Assembly: GCF_032854445.1 (NCBI RefSeq)
Contig: NC_088299.1
Location: forward strand, 12,829,608-12,893,607
Origin: Liolophura sinensis
Lineage: Eukaryota; Mollusca; Polyplacophora; Chitonida; Chitonidae
Length of the DNA stretch: 64,000 bases
Direction: 5' to 3'
This document shows, piece after piece, positions 36,141 through 48,050 of the stretch. Every line of letters starts with the position of its first letter. Position 1 is the first letter of the stretch. The notes beneath the pieces are model-generated. The model did not search any database, was not told where the DNA came from, and worked only from the letters and a program-made list of their open reading frames with translations. Both the position numbers and the translations under genes were made by a program.

Positions 36141-37745
36141 ACACCATATGCCCTTCCCCTCTTTCGGGCAGACTTGCATATTTTGGCGCCATGATAGAAA
36201 CTGTCTTATCAGACAATATTTACGTTGCAATTCTGAATAATTCTTGTGTGCTATTTGGCCAGTTTCAATATACGTATTTACTTATATTTATTTACAAATA
36301 TACGTAGCTAAACGAAGCCCAACTTACAACTGACACGTCGTTTGCGTGGAAGAATAAATAAATAAATAATATAAAGGGGCACTGTTACGAGACTTGGTTC
36401 CCTTTATACAAACAGCCATATAGTCAAATTAATCAATTATCCTTTAATTTGCTTTAAAACATTCATAGAGATCCTCTTTATGGATATCCCATGAACCCCC
36501 TGACATGCCTGATCTCTCAAAATGCCACATATACATTGTCCAGATAAATTTTCATCCTAATTTGACTAAAATGTAATTATAAACAATGCGTTGAATCAAA
36601 ACGTTCAGTGTGTAGTATATGCTGCTCTGGATGAATTGGCCCTAAACACAGATTAAATTAATAACTATGTATAAACATAGGATATGTATTCAGCCTGTAC
36701 ATCTCGGTACAAATTTTCTACATGAAGGATTACATACACAGTATGTGTCTTCGTATGTACAGGACATGTATAAAGACATACCGTACCTTTTAAAATCTAT
36801 AAACATCTTAGTGCGTATACGTTTTAAAATGTGTATATACAACAACATGCGCTAAAACAAGACCATTTTTATAGTCCAACTTCTATGCATTTACGAACTA
36901 TGACCACACTGATGGTTTTCTCGCTGTGTTTCCAAACTACGTTCTCAACATCAGGTTGGGTTTGTGAAGTTCTTTTTGCGCGAAGAGTGGTCCCCCCCTG
37001 AAACGACAATGCCTGTGCCTCAGTTGTAGGTTCAAGACAGTTTGTCGATAAGATTATACAAGGAAATGTTCTGTCGATTTTAAGTCGGCGAGAATTACAT
37101 CGTTCCGCTTATGGACGTATTCTCACAAATTAATGCGATGTAAATTTTCATAAAAAAACATAGGTGGATAATGTCTGACTTCAAAAACTAACGCTGACAC
37201 GAGCAACGCACAGACTATTTACTCTTTAGTAACTTTAGCTGAACGTTTATTAATCAAAGTTAGCTAATTCTGCCAAAAATATTCTCATAATTTTAACACT
37301 AAGTATGTTGTCTGCGTGATGCTAAACTGTATTCTGCTATTGAAGCAGATTAGTCTGTTAAACATGACACATACATTCTATTAATTCAACATAAATATTC
37401 TATTAAGCTAACAGGATATCATGTTGAATATTACACAAGATTGTGTTGTAATAACAGAATATATTTTAACATTTTAATATTTTAAGTATATGGATGTTAT
37501 AAAGATATACCCAAAACCATCCCTTTTACGCACTCTGACTTCCACTCGGTCGCTGTTAATGTGACAGATACGGCTCTGTCAATATCCATGTTTTGAGTGA
37601 CTCCATTATTAATAGCTAGCCGCTTGGTGTTTGGCGTAGAACGAAAAAGACAGAGAAAGGCAAAACACATCTTTATGTTTTTAGTATTGTTATGAGATGA
37701 AGTTTTGTCTATAGAGTTATTTACAAATTCTACGTGCGTAATTCC
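36141..37745. other. Non-coding stretch, nothing recognised
   Basis: An (AATA)n-like tail lies at about 36,350-36,368. The rest is AT-rich with no credible exon. Confidence 0.4.
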
Positions 37746-37995
37746 TATTTATTTATTTGACTTGTGTTTCCGTGCTTACTCAAAAATGCCTCAATTATAC
37801 GACAGCGGTCAGCATTATGGTGGGAGGCACCCTGGCTGAGCATAGGGGAAACCCACGGCCAACCCCAGGCTGCTTGCAGACCTTCCAACGCACGGCCAAA
37901 GATGAAGCCAACATCAACTAGATTTGAACTCACAGCGACCACATTGATAAAAGACCCCTGGGTCATTCCGCCGCGCTGGCAGGCTAGCCACCTAT
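37746..37995 (-). mobile_element. Near full-length SINE, head type C with tail type 2
   Basis: The minus-strand copy starts with an ATTTATTTATTTGAC tail. ACGACAGCGGTCAGCATTAT follows, then the CCTGGCTGAGC body and GATTTGAACTCACAGCGACC (B box). The head ends with GCCGCGCTGGCAGGCTAGCC. Open frames across it are SINE sequence. Confidence 0.85.
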
Positions 37996-38094
37996 AGCTT
38001 TACAGTGATACTGTTGTACATGACATGCATGTAAGCATTTGTAATGTCTCAACGGTGAACTTACTTTAAATATTGTACATAAAATTATATAAAG

Positions 38095-38285
38095 CGTGAC
38101 CGTACGTGAGGAGGTCTGCCATCAACCTGCGGATGGTCGTGGGATTCCACTGGGCTATACCCGGTTTCCACCCACCATAATGCTGACTACCGTCCTATAA
38201 GAGATATATTCTTCTAAATCAGCGCAAAATAGCAGATCATTTTACGTATGCGTAAAACATCAATCAAATAAATAAATCAATAAAG
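38095..38285 (+). mobile_element. SINE 3' fragment (tail type 2)
   Basis: Contains CAACCTGCGGATGGTCGTGG, CCGGTTTCCACCCACCATAA, and a tail ending GTAAAACATCAATC then AAATAAATAAATC. The headless copy suggests 5' truncation, as expected of LINE-driven insertion. It is inverted relative to the copy at 37.7 kb, only about 100 bp away. Confidence 0.85.
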
Positions 38286-38319
38286 CGTGACTAAATAAAC
38301 GAATACAAAGAAACAGAGA

Positions 38320-38420
38320 AAAATATATTGTTTTACGCCATACACAAGAATATTTCAATTATACGACGGCGGCCAGCATCGTGGTGGGAGGAAACCGGAC
38401 AGCGCCGAGAGGAAACTTGA
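38320..38420 (-). mobile_element. SINE 3' fragment (tail type 2)
   Basis: Contains GTTTTACGCCATACACAAG, ATACGACGGCGGCCAGCATC and GGTGGGAGGAAACCGGACAG on the plus strand, so the element lies on the minus strand. Confidence 0.85.
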
Positions 38421-40004
38421 CGATTCCAGTAAATATAGACAATGGTGGACATGTACATGTTTATTGCAAGTATTGTTAATCATACACACTACCACCCGTG
38501 TTTTTAAAATAAGTTGATTTCTCTTTATTTTAATATCCGTGGAATGTGTTTGTATGATTGCAAACCAATAGTTCGCCATTGATGCATGTGTTTGTCGGCT
38601 CTAATTCTCGTATCCACATGCAAGGCGAGATAGACAAGGGAGAAAACTCTGTTGCAGGGCAATGAGAGTCATCTCCCTTATACCCACATCTAAATCTATG
38701 ACATCTTGCATTATTACTGAAAAAATGGATGAATCTATTAAGCACCATGATCCCTTTACAGAAGATGCACGTAAGAAACATTATGTAAAAAAATTTATGA
38801 ACATATACCTTAGTACAGATGGTAGCGGAAAGGTGCATGTGCATATCGTACAAAACAAATAGCTGCTGCTTTCTGCCCAGTTTCTCAGTGGATTCTAGTT
38901 AAATAGCCCTAACCATGAATGTTACCTGCATAAGAATGGGCACTTCGGGAAATCCAGCTACAGGTTATATCACACAAATCATATATATTATATCATATCA
39001 TATGTTTGTTTATTTTTTCAGTGTACTTACGCAGTCACTTGAAGGCACGTGTCAGTCGATAGCAACTCTGGTCTGCACACACACAGAGCCTAGGGTGCAC
39101 GTGTCGACAGATAGCAACGATATGTACTAGTCAATAACTTGTCTTGCCTTCATTTTCAAAAGAGTTTTAATGATTCAACAGCCTAGGAACAATAATATGG
39201 GGAAAAAACTTCTCGTAACATCTTTTTGAAGCAATTTAAATTTCACTCTCTTGCATATTGCATCGAAAATGACTAAAAAGCAGTTTTCTCACGGAATCAG
39301 ATCATTTTTCCTTTATTACAAACTTCACTCTCGTCACAAATTATAACTGCTTTCGAAACAACATATTATAAACATGCAATAATATCTCGTATCTCATTTA
39401 TCACGTATGCATTATTTTTTTTTTGGCTAATCTATACCTTTAAATTAGGCTCTATAAAAGTAAGTGATCCATTTAACTAAGCATGCTTCATTGTGGTGTA
39501 CTTAATCGCGATTATAAAGAAGGGATAACATTTATCGACCTTTCCAATTCAAAATTCGTTCAGCTTGTCATCAGTTATGCCTGTTTATATAAATATACGA
39601 CTTTTGAGTCGGCTCTCAATGCATTATTAAGCAGTGTGTAATCGAAACCAATGCACTTGAGATAAGAATAAAAAAAATTTTTTTTTACATTAAAATCCGA
39701 AAACGAGGGCGATATGGTTTTCTATAAATAATTCGGACTAAAGTTCTTTTTAACTATCGCTGAACATTCAGAATTGGTCTTAGGAGGCATAGCTAAGAAA
39801 CTTCAGGACATTTGTCAGCAATTTAATGCCATGTCATCTTTAACAATGGCCTAGCAAATAAACAAATAGGGTTAAATGGCAATTACAAGGCGCTGTATGA
39901 TTCGATTAAAGCGTGCTGGATAGATAAAACTAAATCACAAAGCTCAGTGGTTGATTAGTGAGTATTCGCTATTCAATGTGTGACATTAAGGTATAACATA
40001 TCTT
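38421..40004. other. Non-coding stretch, nothing recognised
   Basis: A short open frame at 38,662-38,862 has no identifiable domain. No repeat was recognised. Confidence 0.4.
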
Positions 40005-40120
40005 CATACATTTATTTATTTGTTTGATTGGTGTTTTACGGCGTACTCAAGAAATATTTTACTCATACGACGGCGGCCAGCATTATAGCTTTTGGAGTAA
40101 ACCGGTAGAACACAGGAAAC
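40005..40120 (-). mobile_element. SINE 3' fragment (tail type 2)
   Basis: Contains TTGATTGGTGTTTTACGGCG, TACTCAAGAAATATTTTACTC and ACGACGGCGGCCAGCATTAT on the plus strand, equal to the tail of the head-C SINE. Confidence 0.85.
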
Positions 40121-40334
40121 ATGTTGATACGCATGTCGTGATGACTGGAAAGTTTTGAAAAAAATCTGATTTTAAAATAATTCGCTTTAATGTGCTTGAT
40201 AATATTTATTGATGGATAGAGGGTGGGTACGTGTAGTTGGATCAGTGAGAGACTGACTGGCAATATTAAACTGAATAATTCATCTGCTGATTCGTTGATT
40301 GCTTAATTCATCCCTTGATTGAGTTTTTTAAATT

Positions 40335-40445
40335 CATTTATTTATTTCATTGGTGTTTCACACTTATCTTAATTTAAGAATATTTCACTTATATATGGAG
40401 GGAAACCGGGCAGAGCCCCTGAGATGCCTACGTCCATCCGCCTTG
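40335..40445 (-). mobile_element. SINE 3' fragment (tail type 2), worn
   Basis: Contains ATTTATTTATTTCATTGGTG, AAGAATATTTCACTTATA and GGAGGGAAACCGGGCAGAGC. The central GGCGGCCAGC segment has been lost. Confidence 0.75.
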
Positions 40446-41985
40446 ATTAATTAAATACATCGTCATATGAAACATCAACAGATTATTGGCCAGTTCAGAT
40501 CTCAAAGAAACTAAAATGTAATACTATAAGCATTGTTTAGAATGAGATTAAAGATTGCACTTGATAGAAATCGACAAGAAAATTGACAAAAAATCAACGT
40601 AATTCACGTCAACATACACAATGACTGTTTCAGCTATGATGTTTTAGGGATACTTTTTAGAGAACTCTTCTCCGTGCCACAAGAAAATCCTTGACGGATA
40701 AGTTTCCCTAATGTTAAAACATTCATCAAACCAGTACTTAGACACGCTGGGGTCGTTTGCTGTGGTTTCAACACAAAGCCTCAATCCATTTCATTTTGTT
40801 TGTATTCAACAGTTCATTGAAAATCGATTGGACGTTTCAAACCGTTCAGTCTTATCTTGAGTCTTTGCCTTCACCCAAACGGACAAATCCAAACACCAGA
40901 AGACCGTGTTCTTCATCAATCTGTAGTTTGCTTTTAGTACAACTTTTATATCACCGTCTTAATCTGGCTAAATGGCTTTTCTAACAGAAGTGACACGTGA
41001 GACCAATTGAAAGGACTTTGCGTATCACTGACTAGTGGAATTCCTATCGGCCTTATCATCCAAAGCCTCCTTCAGGCAAATCCAGATATCGCCTCTGTGT
41101 TCTTTTAATTTTCACACAACGGCTTTTTGATCTTGTCACTGGACGAATTAATTGGCCCACAAATGGCGAGCCGTATATCATGACTTTATCGGTGCGATCC
41201 GGTAATTTCACGAGGCGGTCGAGTACACTCAGTGCCCGGAAAGCGGACTCCGAATCAATATTACACGTCAATAGAGCTGTGGCTAATTTTTACTTCGCGA
41301 TCCTGGCTGCCTTTTCATTTTGTTTGCTAACCGCGGCGAATTGTTTTACTCCGCATAAGAAGTGCGTGAAGGAATATTGACTGAGGGGGTGTAGATGGGG
41401 TGTCAATCCTTTCACCCCCGAGGACCTTATCTCTTGCTCAATTAATCTAGTCACTCCTGGCCTCTTCTCCTTCGTCGGAAGCGGGGCATGGGTGATGTTA
41501 GCCAAACAGACGGATGACCAGATGGGGGCGAATATAAAACGATCTTGTCAGTGTGTGTAATGATCTGAGACCAGTCAATGTCGGAGGTCGATGGCTAAGG
41601 ATCGCAGCGTACCGAAATGACTACACCCTTCTATGACAGATCCAGTGGCCATTGACTGGCGGACAAGCCCTTCAGGTGAAATGATGATTAACCTCACAAG
41701 ACCGAGACTGTGTTCCGGTGATCCAAAACTGCTTGGCCCTGGCAGTATAGCCATTATACGTGCGAAATTACAGCCTACCAGTTTCCTTCCGAATAAGGTG
41801 TTTTGTATTAATTCTTAACATACATGTAAGAATTAAGAGTTACCGTTTCCCAGCATAAATTTTATTAAATTCTATAACTTTGGCAAGTTATAGACAAACT
41901 TTTCCACGTGCTGATGGAAGATCCGTGGTCTTCAGCGAACGTTAAACTGCGTAAACTCCCGAACTAACGTTGTTAACTACTAGAT
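40446..41985. other. Non-coding stretch, GC-richer in 41.0-41.8 kb
   Basis: Open frames of 60-71 codons at 41,056-41,818 on both strands overlap one another and show no domain. The higher complexity of this block compared with its surroundings could reflect an unrecognised exon or conserved regulatory DNA. I cannot tell which. Confidence 0.35.
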
Positions 41986-41987
41986 TG

Positions 41988-42335
41988 AGTTCGGTGGCCT
42001 AATTGTTAGAGTGTCCGCCTCGAAGTCGGGAGGCCCGGAATCAAACCGGCCTCGAATAACACCAAAAAAAAATGTTACGTTTTGCTGTCCCGCTTGGCAC
42101 TGAGAGATTAGAGCAAGGAAATGGGACCGGTTGGTCCAGTGTCAGAATAATGTGACTGGGTGTGGTGTCATGTCTGGTGTCTTAGTCATGAAACTTAATT
42201 CATTGGCGGCAGCACTTTGGTGGCATGGACTCTCTCTGCCACGAGGAAACGTTGTATATGTACACACACCGAATGACTCATCGTCATTATATGACTGAAG
42301 AATTGTTAAGTACGACGTAAAACCCAAGCATAGGC
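41988..42335 (+). mobile_element. SINE, head type B with tail type 1
   Basis: The tRNA-like head has GTGGCCTAATTGTTAGAGTG (A box) and GGAATCAAACCGG (B-box-like). It is unrelated in detail to head A. The 3' end (CGTCATTATATGACTGAAG, TTGTTAAGTACGACGTAAAA, CCCAAGCATAG) is the type-1 tail of the SINEs at 22.7, 27.9 and 57.4 kb. No clear target duplication was seen. Confidence 0.8.
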
Positions 42336-42395
42336 CTACATACATACGTAGAGTGAGACTGCAAGCGCAATCACAGAAAATTGTGCAGTATACAT

Positions 42396-42462
42396 TGTGG
42401 AATGCACAAGCTGTAAGTAAAAGCGATCCTAACTAGTTGGCGTATTGTCCGTGCATTCCACA
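42396..42462. repeat. 12-bp perfect inverted repeat (hairpin)
   Basis: TGTGGAATGCAC at 42,396-42,407 and its exact complement GTGCATTCCACA at 42,451-42,462 are separated by 43 bases. It could be the ends of a tiny fold-back element or chance. Confidence 0.6.
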
Positions 42463-42584
42463 AGACTGACTGTGGATGATGCATATTTTCCAAAAAATTG
42501 TTCAGAGTTCAGTGTTTGAAAACAAAGTTTTAAAAATAGACAAACATATGTGATACGTTTTGTAAGAAAAAAGGTTTATTTTAG

Positions 42585-42750
42585 TTATTTATTTATTTCA
42601 TTGGTGTTTTACGCCGAATATTTCACTTATACGACGGCGGCCAGCATTATGGTGGGTGGAAACCGGGCAGAGCCAGAAACCCACGACCATCCACAGGTTG
42701 CTGCAGATCTTACGACGCACGGCCGAAGACGAAGCCAGCATGACCCAAAG
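42585..42750 (-). mobile_element. SINE 3' half (tail type 2)
   Basis: Contains GGTGTTTTACGCCG, ATACGACGGCGGCCAGCATT, ATGGTGGGTGGAAACCGGGC, CCACGACCATCCACAGGTTG and GACGAAGCCAGCATGACCC. The tRNA-like head is absent. The 86-codon frame over it is not a gene. Confidence 0.85.
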
Positions 42751-44259
42751 GTCAAAACATGTAATGGGTTAATTGAGGTTAAAACATGTAATGGGTTAAC
42801 TTTCATCTAAAGGGTCGCCTTTTTAAAAACAGGTACATGTGTAGTTCTAATGCATGTGTTTCACGGTTGATTGCTACCCACGGCCTCTTCACAACCATGG
42901 TCAGTGTATTGTCAACACGCGGTAGGTTTGTATAAACAACATATACACACAATCTTATGTTTTACACATGACGTCACTAGTAACGACTCTTGATGTGCCT
43001 GATCTGTTGTACACGCATGCACACTATAACAGAACTTTCGTCCAAACAGCAAACCTCCAAGGAGACCACATCGCTCCATGCTAAGCATTAGGTGGAGGAT
43101 TACGGTAAATTAGCAGATTGCGGATGCAGCGTCGTTCCTCTCCAATCCCGTGTGAATTAGCCGGCATCTGGGATTGCTACAAGGCTTGAACAAACTTTAT
43201 CCAGTTTGTCCATACATAAACATTTCGTAAGTGGGTATATATATATATATATATATATGGTACAGTATCTACTAAAGAGAGTTGAACTTAGTAAATGCGA
43301 TTGTAGAGACAGGTGTATGTTTGTTGAGGTGTGGACTTGTGTGAACGTGGGGTATTAAAGTAAGAAAATCAGGGGGTTTGGTCCAATCTTCTTCGCCATA
43401 AGACAGTAAAAAGTCGTTACTCACCTGTCAAGAACACGTCAGCCAAGCGGCGATTCAATACATCTGCATCCATCGATCACTGAGATGGGGACATTTTTGT
43501 GATTGAAAACCCTGTCATGTCATTTGCAAACTACCTGGGGACGAGTCTCGATCTAGGAGCTGGAAGTCCTTAGCGGCATATTTAGCTATTCTACACGTAA
43601 TTCCATGTCCCGATGTGCCACTGCTCGTCGATGTACTGTACAGATTGAACTTCAGCTGGTAGGAGACGGGTTATCACTGGGATTTGACGACGGAATGCAG
43701 GATATATCCGTTGTTCTGGTAATTCTATTTCATTGTCAAAGAGTGCATCACAATAATTGTCCAACTCTTAGTTGTCCGGATTTAACATGTTTTGATGAAG
43801 GGTGACACCAGTTACCAAAACTACTATCGATTTTACTGTAAACCATTTTTCTGACACTGCCATATTTGAAATTGTTTACTCGTTTTAATAAAACATGGCC
43901 TTAAGAAATCAATTTAATATTGCCTGTTGTAGAATATGATCTCACGACAGAATGGTATTGAAGCTGGATGTTATAAATTTTGTTATAAAAATCAATGTAG
44001 TCTATTCGCTGAGATTGTATATAGTATAGGCTGTCTTACTGTGTGCAGTTTGTTCTTGGTTGGTGCAGGTATTGTAAAACAAATTATTCTCAACACCTGT
44101 TCCCCAGCATGCCACTTTTTTAAAAATAAGTTTGACGTCATCCGAGGCAATGAGTTCTTGGCATTGAAACTGACCTGATGCAGTTTAACATTAAGAGTTC
44201 GAAAAAGTGTTCTAATTTGATTTTCTTTGCAAGAATGTGAACTCCGAACATATCCACAA
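42751..44259. other. Non-coding stretch with (TA)n
   Basis: A (TA)n run of about 22 bp lies at 43,237-43,258. Short open frames at 43,605-43,805 and 43,936-44,285 show no recognisable domain. Confidence 0.45.
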
Positions 44260-44357
44260 GTAGAGCGTGTGTTGTTACGTAGCACTGACTAAAGGCAATT
44301 TTGGTAGTGAGTATGACTGGTTTTACAGACAGTTGAATATTGACGACTCTCTAAAAG
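44260..44357 (-). repeat. Dispersed repeat R1, copy 2
   Basis: The reverse complement matches 16,145-16,243 at roughly 80-85% over about 98 bp, including CATACTCACTACCAAAATTG and CTACGTAACAAC. In both places an open frame ends at the same point within it (HYQNCL), a coincidence of shared sequence. Confidence 0.75.
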
Positions 44358-47300
44358 AAATAGATTATAATACTGACACACAACTGCAAGCCTGTGTTGT
44401 AAACTGACTCTGAGATCGGTTGGGCATGTCCCCTGCTTAGCTTCCAGCTCCCTGACATGTGATTGTAAACCGTTTAACAGTGTTGCTATGTGGTGTAGAT
44501 TTGCGTGTGGTTGTGCTATTTCAGATAAAGTAATATTCTTATATAGTGGTGCTGTAATAAACATATGGATATATGAATGCTGGTGTTATTTACATATTTT
44601 CACGCTTTTAGCCACAGTTTTTTATTTCTACCTTCCTGCCTCTCCAGTCACCCACATTTCTCACACCCGCCTTCGTATATTTTCTTATGGATACTGGAAG
44701 TTTTGCGAGACTGAACAAAGTCAGGAGAGCTTCATTGTTCCCACGACGACTTCAATGAATATGTTGCCCCTGTTTTTACTGTTATTGCAAAAGACATGTT
44801 TTTGCAAATGTGCTTAATATATCTGCAAGATGAAAATGTCAGTGGGGCAATAAATTTCTATTGATTCTTTCTATGTATAGAATCCGTTTAGGTAGAATCT
44901 GCAGATGCTGCTTATAATCACATCATAACTATCTTGTCACACAATGATATCCAACGTCAAACACTCATCGGAGAAGAACGATAACCCTCAAAAACTGTGG
45001 ATTCCCGGAACATGTCATTCTGAATTGGCAGCACTCGCAAAATGATACAAACTGGGAAAATTTTGCACGTAAACCAGTCATACTTTAAAAGTTTGAGCAG
45101 ACAGCAAATAATGAACAAATATCGCAAAATGTTTATCAAATTGTTATCCCACGTTTATGCAGGTCTATAACACTGTGAAATATTTCGCTTTCGCTGTATT
45201 TAGTTAAACCTATAAACGTACCACACAATAAAGGCCATACTCATAAATTCATAAAAAAACACACGCGCTTGAAGCCAAGATACCTCCGAGGAGAAGAATT
45301 AAAGCTGCCCTTGATTTTAAATTAACGTAACTGATTGAAAAATAGGTCTTTAGACGTGATAACAAGTTAGAACATAAGAGAAAGCACAATACACGTCCAC
45401 TGACCCCCACATTGATAAAGGGGCTATTTCTTCTCCTGAATAACACATTTGCAAAGACAATTTCAGATACTTCTCAATAAAGGACAAAAAAAATCGCTGA
45501 AAAAATGTTATTTACATGTTATGTACAAGGTAGCGCTCACTAATTCTGTTTCAGCATTATGTGAAAGGCAATTTTGTACAAGGCGCCATAAACATCCGCG
45601 CTATGCATAGGGCATGTTTTGTAAAAGGCTCCGAAACCATAGCAGTGTATACACTGTGTGATACAAATAACGCTGACGTCTAACGTGTTGTTGATCAAAG
45701 ATAAAAAGACTCCATGTACAATGACTCCACGTACAATGAGCTCCTTAATAACGGGGTTTCTATTAGTTCTTGTTGATTTGGAGTCACATATGACTTAGCT
45801 GGATCCCTACCCCATTTAATAGCCTGGCAATTCATGGGAAGGTCTGGCTGAGAATCGGTCGCCAGTCTCACTTCAACGCCCACTGGCATCCTTAATTATT
45901 GATCCCCAGCAATGATATCAACATAAGGCTTTTCTAATCATATTTCCCAGCAATGCTTTCTAACAAGAAAACAATCGATGGGAAGCCAAGTAAGTGGCTG
46001 ATTATTCCATAATAGCATTACTTCTAAACAACACCAATTTAAGGCTTTGAGCAAAAGCGATTTCACGGCAATGGGGGTTTCCCGAGGAAACAGCCAGTTT
46101 TTATGTTAGCACAAAAGAATGTCATTATAGCGACCGTGCCCCAGTATGGCTGCGAGCAGTTTTAGCTGCACTGGAGGCCAAGAGGCTTAATTTTGACTAG
46201 ATGAATGACAAAGCCTCTCCACCTTGTCCCACCGTTCTTTTTTCCTGAAACAGAACTCACTCCAAATATAAACTCACTGACTAAGCCAGTTTACCTGATC
46301 GATTTATAAAGAAGTTTTCTCTTATAGAATTTTATTGACGTTTTTTCAAAGGAATTTGAAGGTTTGCTCCTCTTTTTTAGTGTAGATTGGCTAAGTCTAT
46401 GTGATGTAAAAAGTGCTGCCGACTCCTGTGGCACGAAATTGGGTTTTAGATGTGCCAAAGTTTGGTAATGCGATCAGTGACATCGACTAACCCGTCGAGA
46501 GGCCACACGCTCAAAACCATGTCGTCTGCTTCCTTCGATTTCCCTCTGGGTCAGCAATCACATCTAGAATTGAGCCCAAATTCATGAACGTGTGCTTGGA
46601 CATTAATATCTGAATAAAAGTAAACGAGACTCACTAATTTGACGGTATATTTGATTAATGCATTGCCTCACACTGGCCGTTTAACCAGATCCAAATACTG
46701 ACACGCGCGACCACGAGTAATAAACGAGCTAACCTTGACCGGGTGGGGCCGCACCTGGCAACCTGACCAAAGAGAACAAATGAGATTTCTCGGCCAGATC
46801 GTGGGCTAATCCACAGCCAACCGGGAAGCATAGATGACATTAATTAAGCTGAAAGTATGAGCCACAACCGGTGTTTGGATAACTTTTGATATTCCATTAG
46901 TTAATATTGACGTAGCCGTTATTGGAAATCAAAGAGAACCATATACATGCCCGGGCCTCAGTTATAAGCCAAAAATTCGTCGCCAGCTGCGCGACTTCTT
47001 TTACAAGCGAAGACATTTGGGAACCATTAAGAAAACAAGATTGAATGGAACGTTTTGTGAGACGACTGGAAAAATACCCAGTAGACATTGGCTGTATGTA
47101 GCTTGAATAATGCCATCTATAGATCTACATTTCCTTATCACAATTTTGACACACAATTGTCTGCCGTTGACACAATAATCTTCGGCCGTCAAGCGCTAGC
47201 AATATATATTTAGTCGTCTTTCCACCGTCAACCGTCATCAATATACATTGAAGGACAGTACGCTCGTTTCCGTTCCACGACACACTTGTTTTGGTACAGG

Positions 47301-47842
47301 TAAATAGCTGTGCTGTGGTACATGTAGTCACTTGACGTACGGCAAAGTACGAGTCTTGAAACTGCCACAAGACACATTTAACTGTTAAAATCCTAAAGAT
47401 TTATGCGACAAATAGAGCATATCACTGCTTGTGGGCAAAATCCAATACAACCCACGTAAACACTGTTCAGTTTACAACACACACTTTAAGCAAAACTGAA
47501 TAATGAGATAAATCACAAGATTGTCAGTGCTTTTCGTTGTCTACAAGAATTAAACTTCTGACCTCTAATTAATCTTTCGATTTGCGTGACGAATTCTACT
47601 GACTTGTCGTTCCTAAGTTAAAGATTCATTAAAGCAGCACAATTATTTGTAGGAGCACAGTAGCAGTAGCAGCCGTGACTCCATTCAATGCACTCTCATC
47701 AAGGTTACACTATCGCGGGACGTACAATCAGACTGTCAAGAGTGCAAAAGGTGGATTGACTCAACCTCTGCATAACACCATATCCAAATTGTATTTATTT
47801 TCTGAAAATACTTACTAGTTTGACAGTTTAGAGAGTAAAACC
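44358..47842. other. Non-coding stretch, nothing recognised
   Basis: Several open frames of 60-109 codons on both strands lack any recognisable domain. 45.9-46.9 kb is of higher complexity than its surroundings but shows no exon I can support. Confidence 0.35.
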
Positions 47843-48050
47843 AGGGCTCGTATTTATGAAACGTTTTAAGGCTCAAGTCAAATATTCAAACACAGCTACA
47901 AACAAAAATGGTTTGCTCTAGAAACTTTAAAATTTGTCCATTGAGCCTTTATTGCATGACAATGCACTAACCACGTTTGAATTGTTTTCCTGTTCTGAGT
48001 TCGGAGTTTTTGGGACTTGCAACTTAAGTGTCTTGATAAATACGGGCTCT
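47843..48050. mobile_element. MITE family M2, best-preserved copy
   Basis: The left end reads AGGGCTCGTATTTATGAAAC, then TTAAGGCTCAAGTC. The right end, reverse-complemented, reads AGAGCCCGTATTTATCAAG, then ACTTAAGTTGCAAGTC. This gives terminal inverted repeats of about 36 bp around a 208-bp element. The interior matches 25.8 kb (CACAGCTACAAAC, ACTTTAAAATTTGTCC, CACTAACCAC). No coding capacity and no clear target duplication. Confidence 0.85.
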
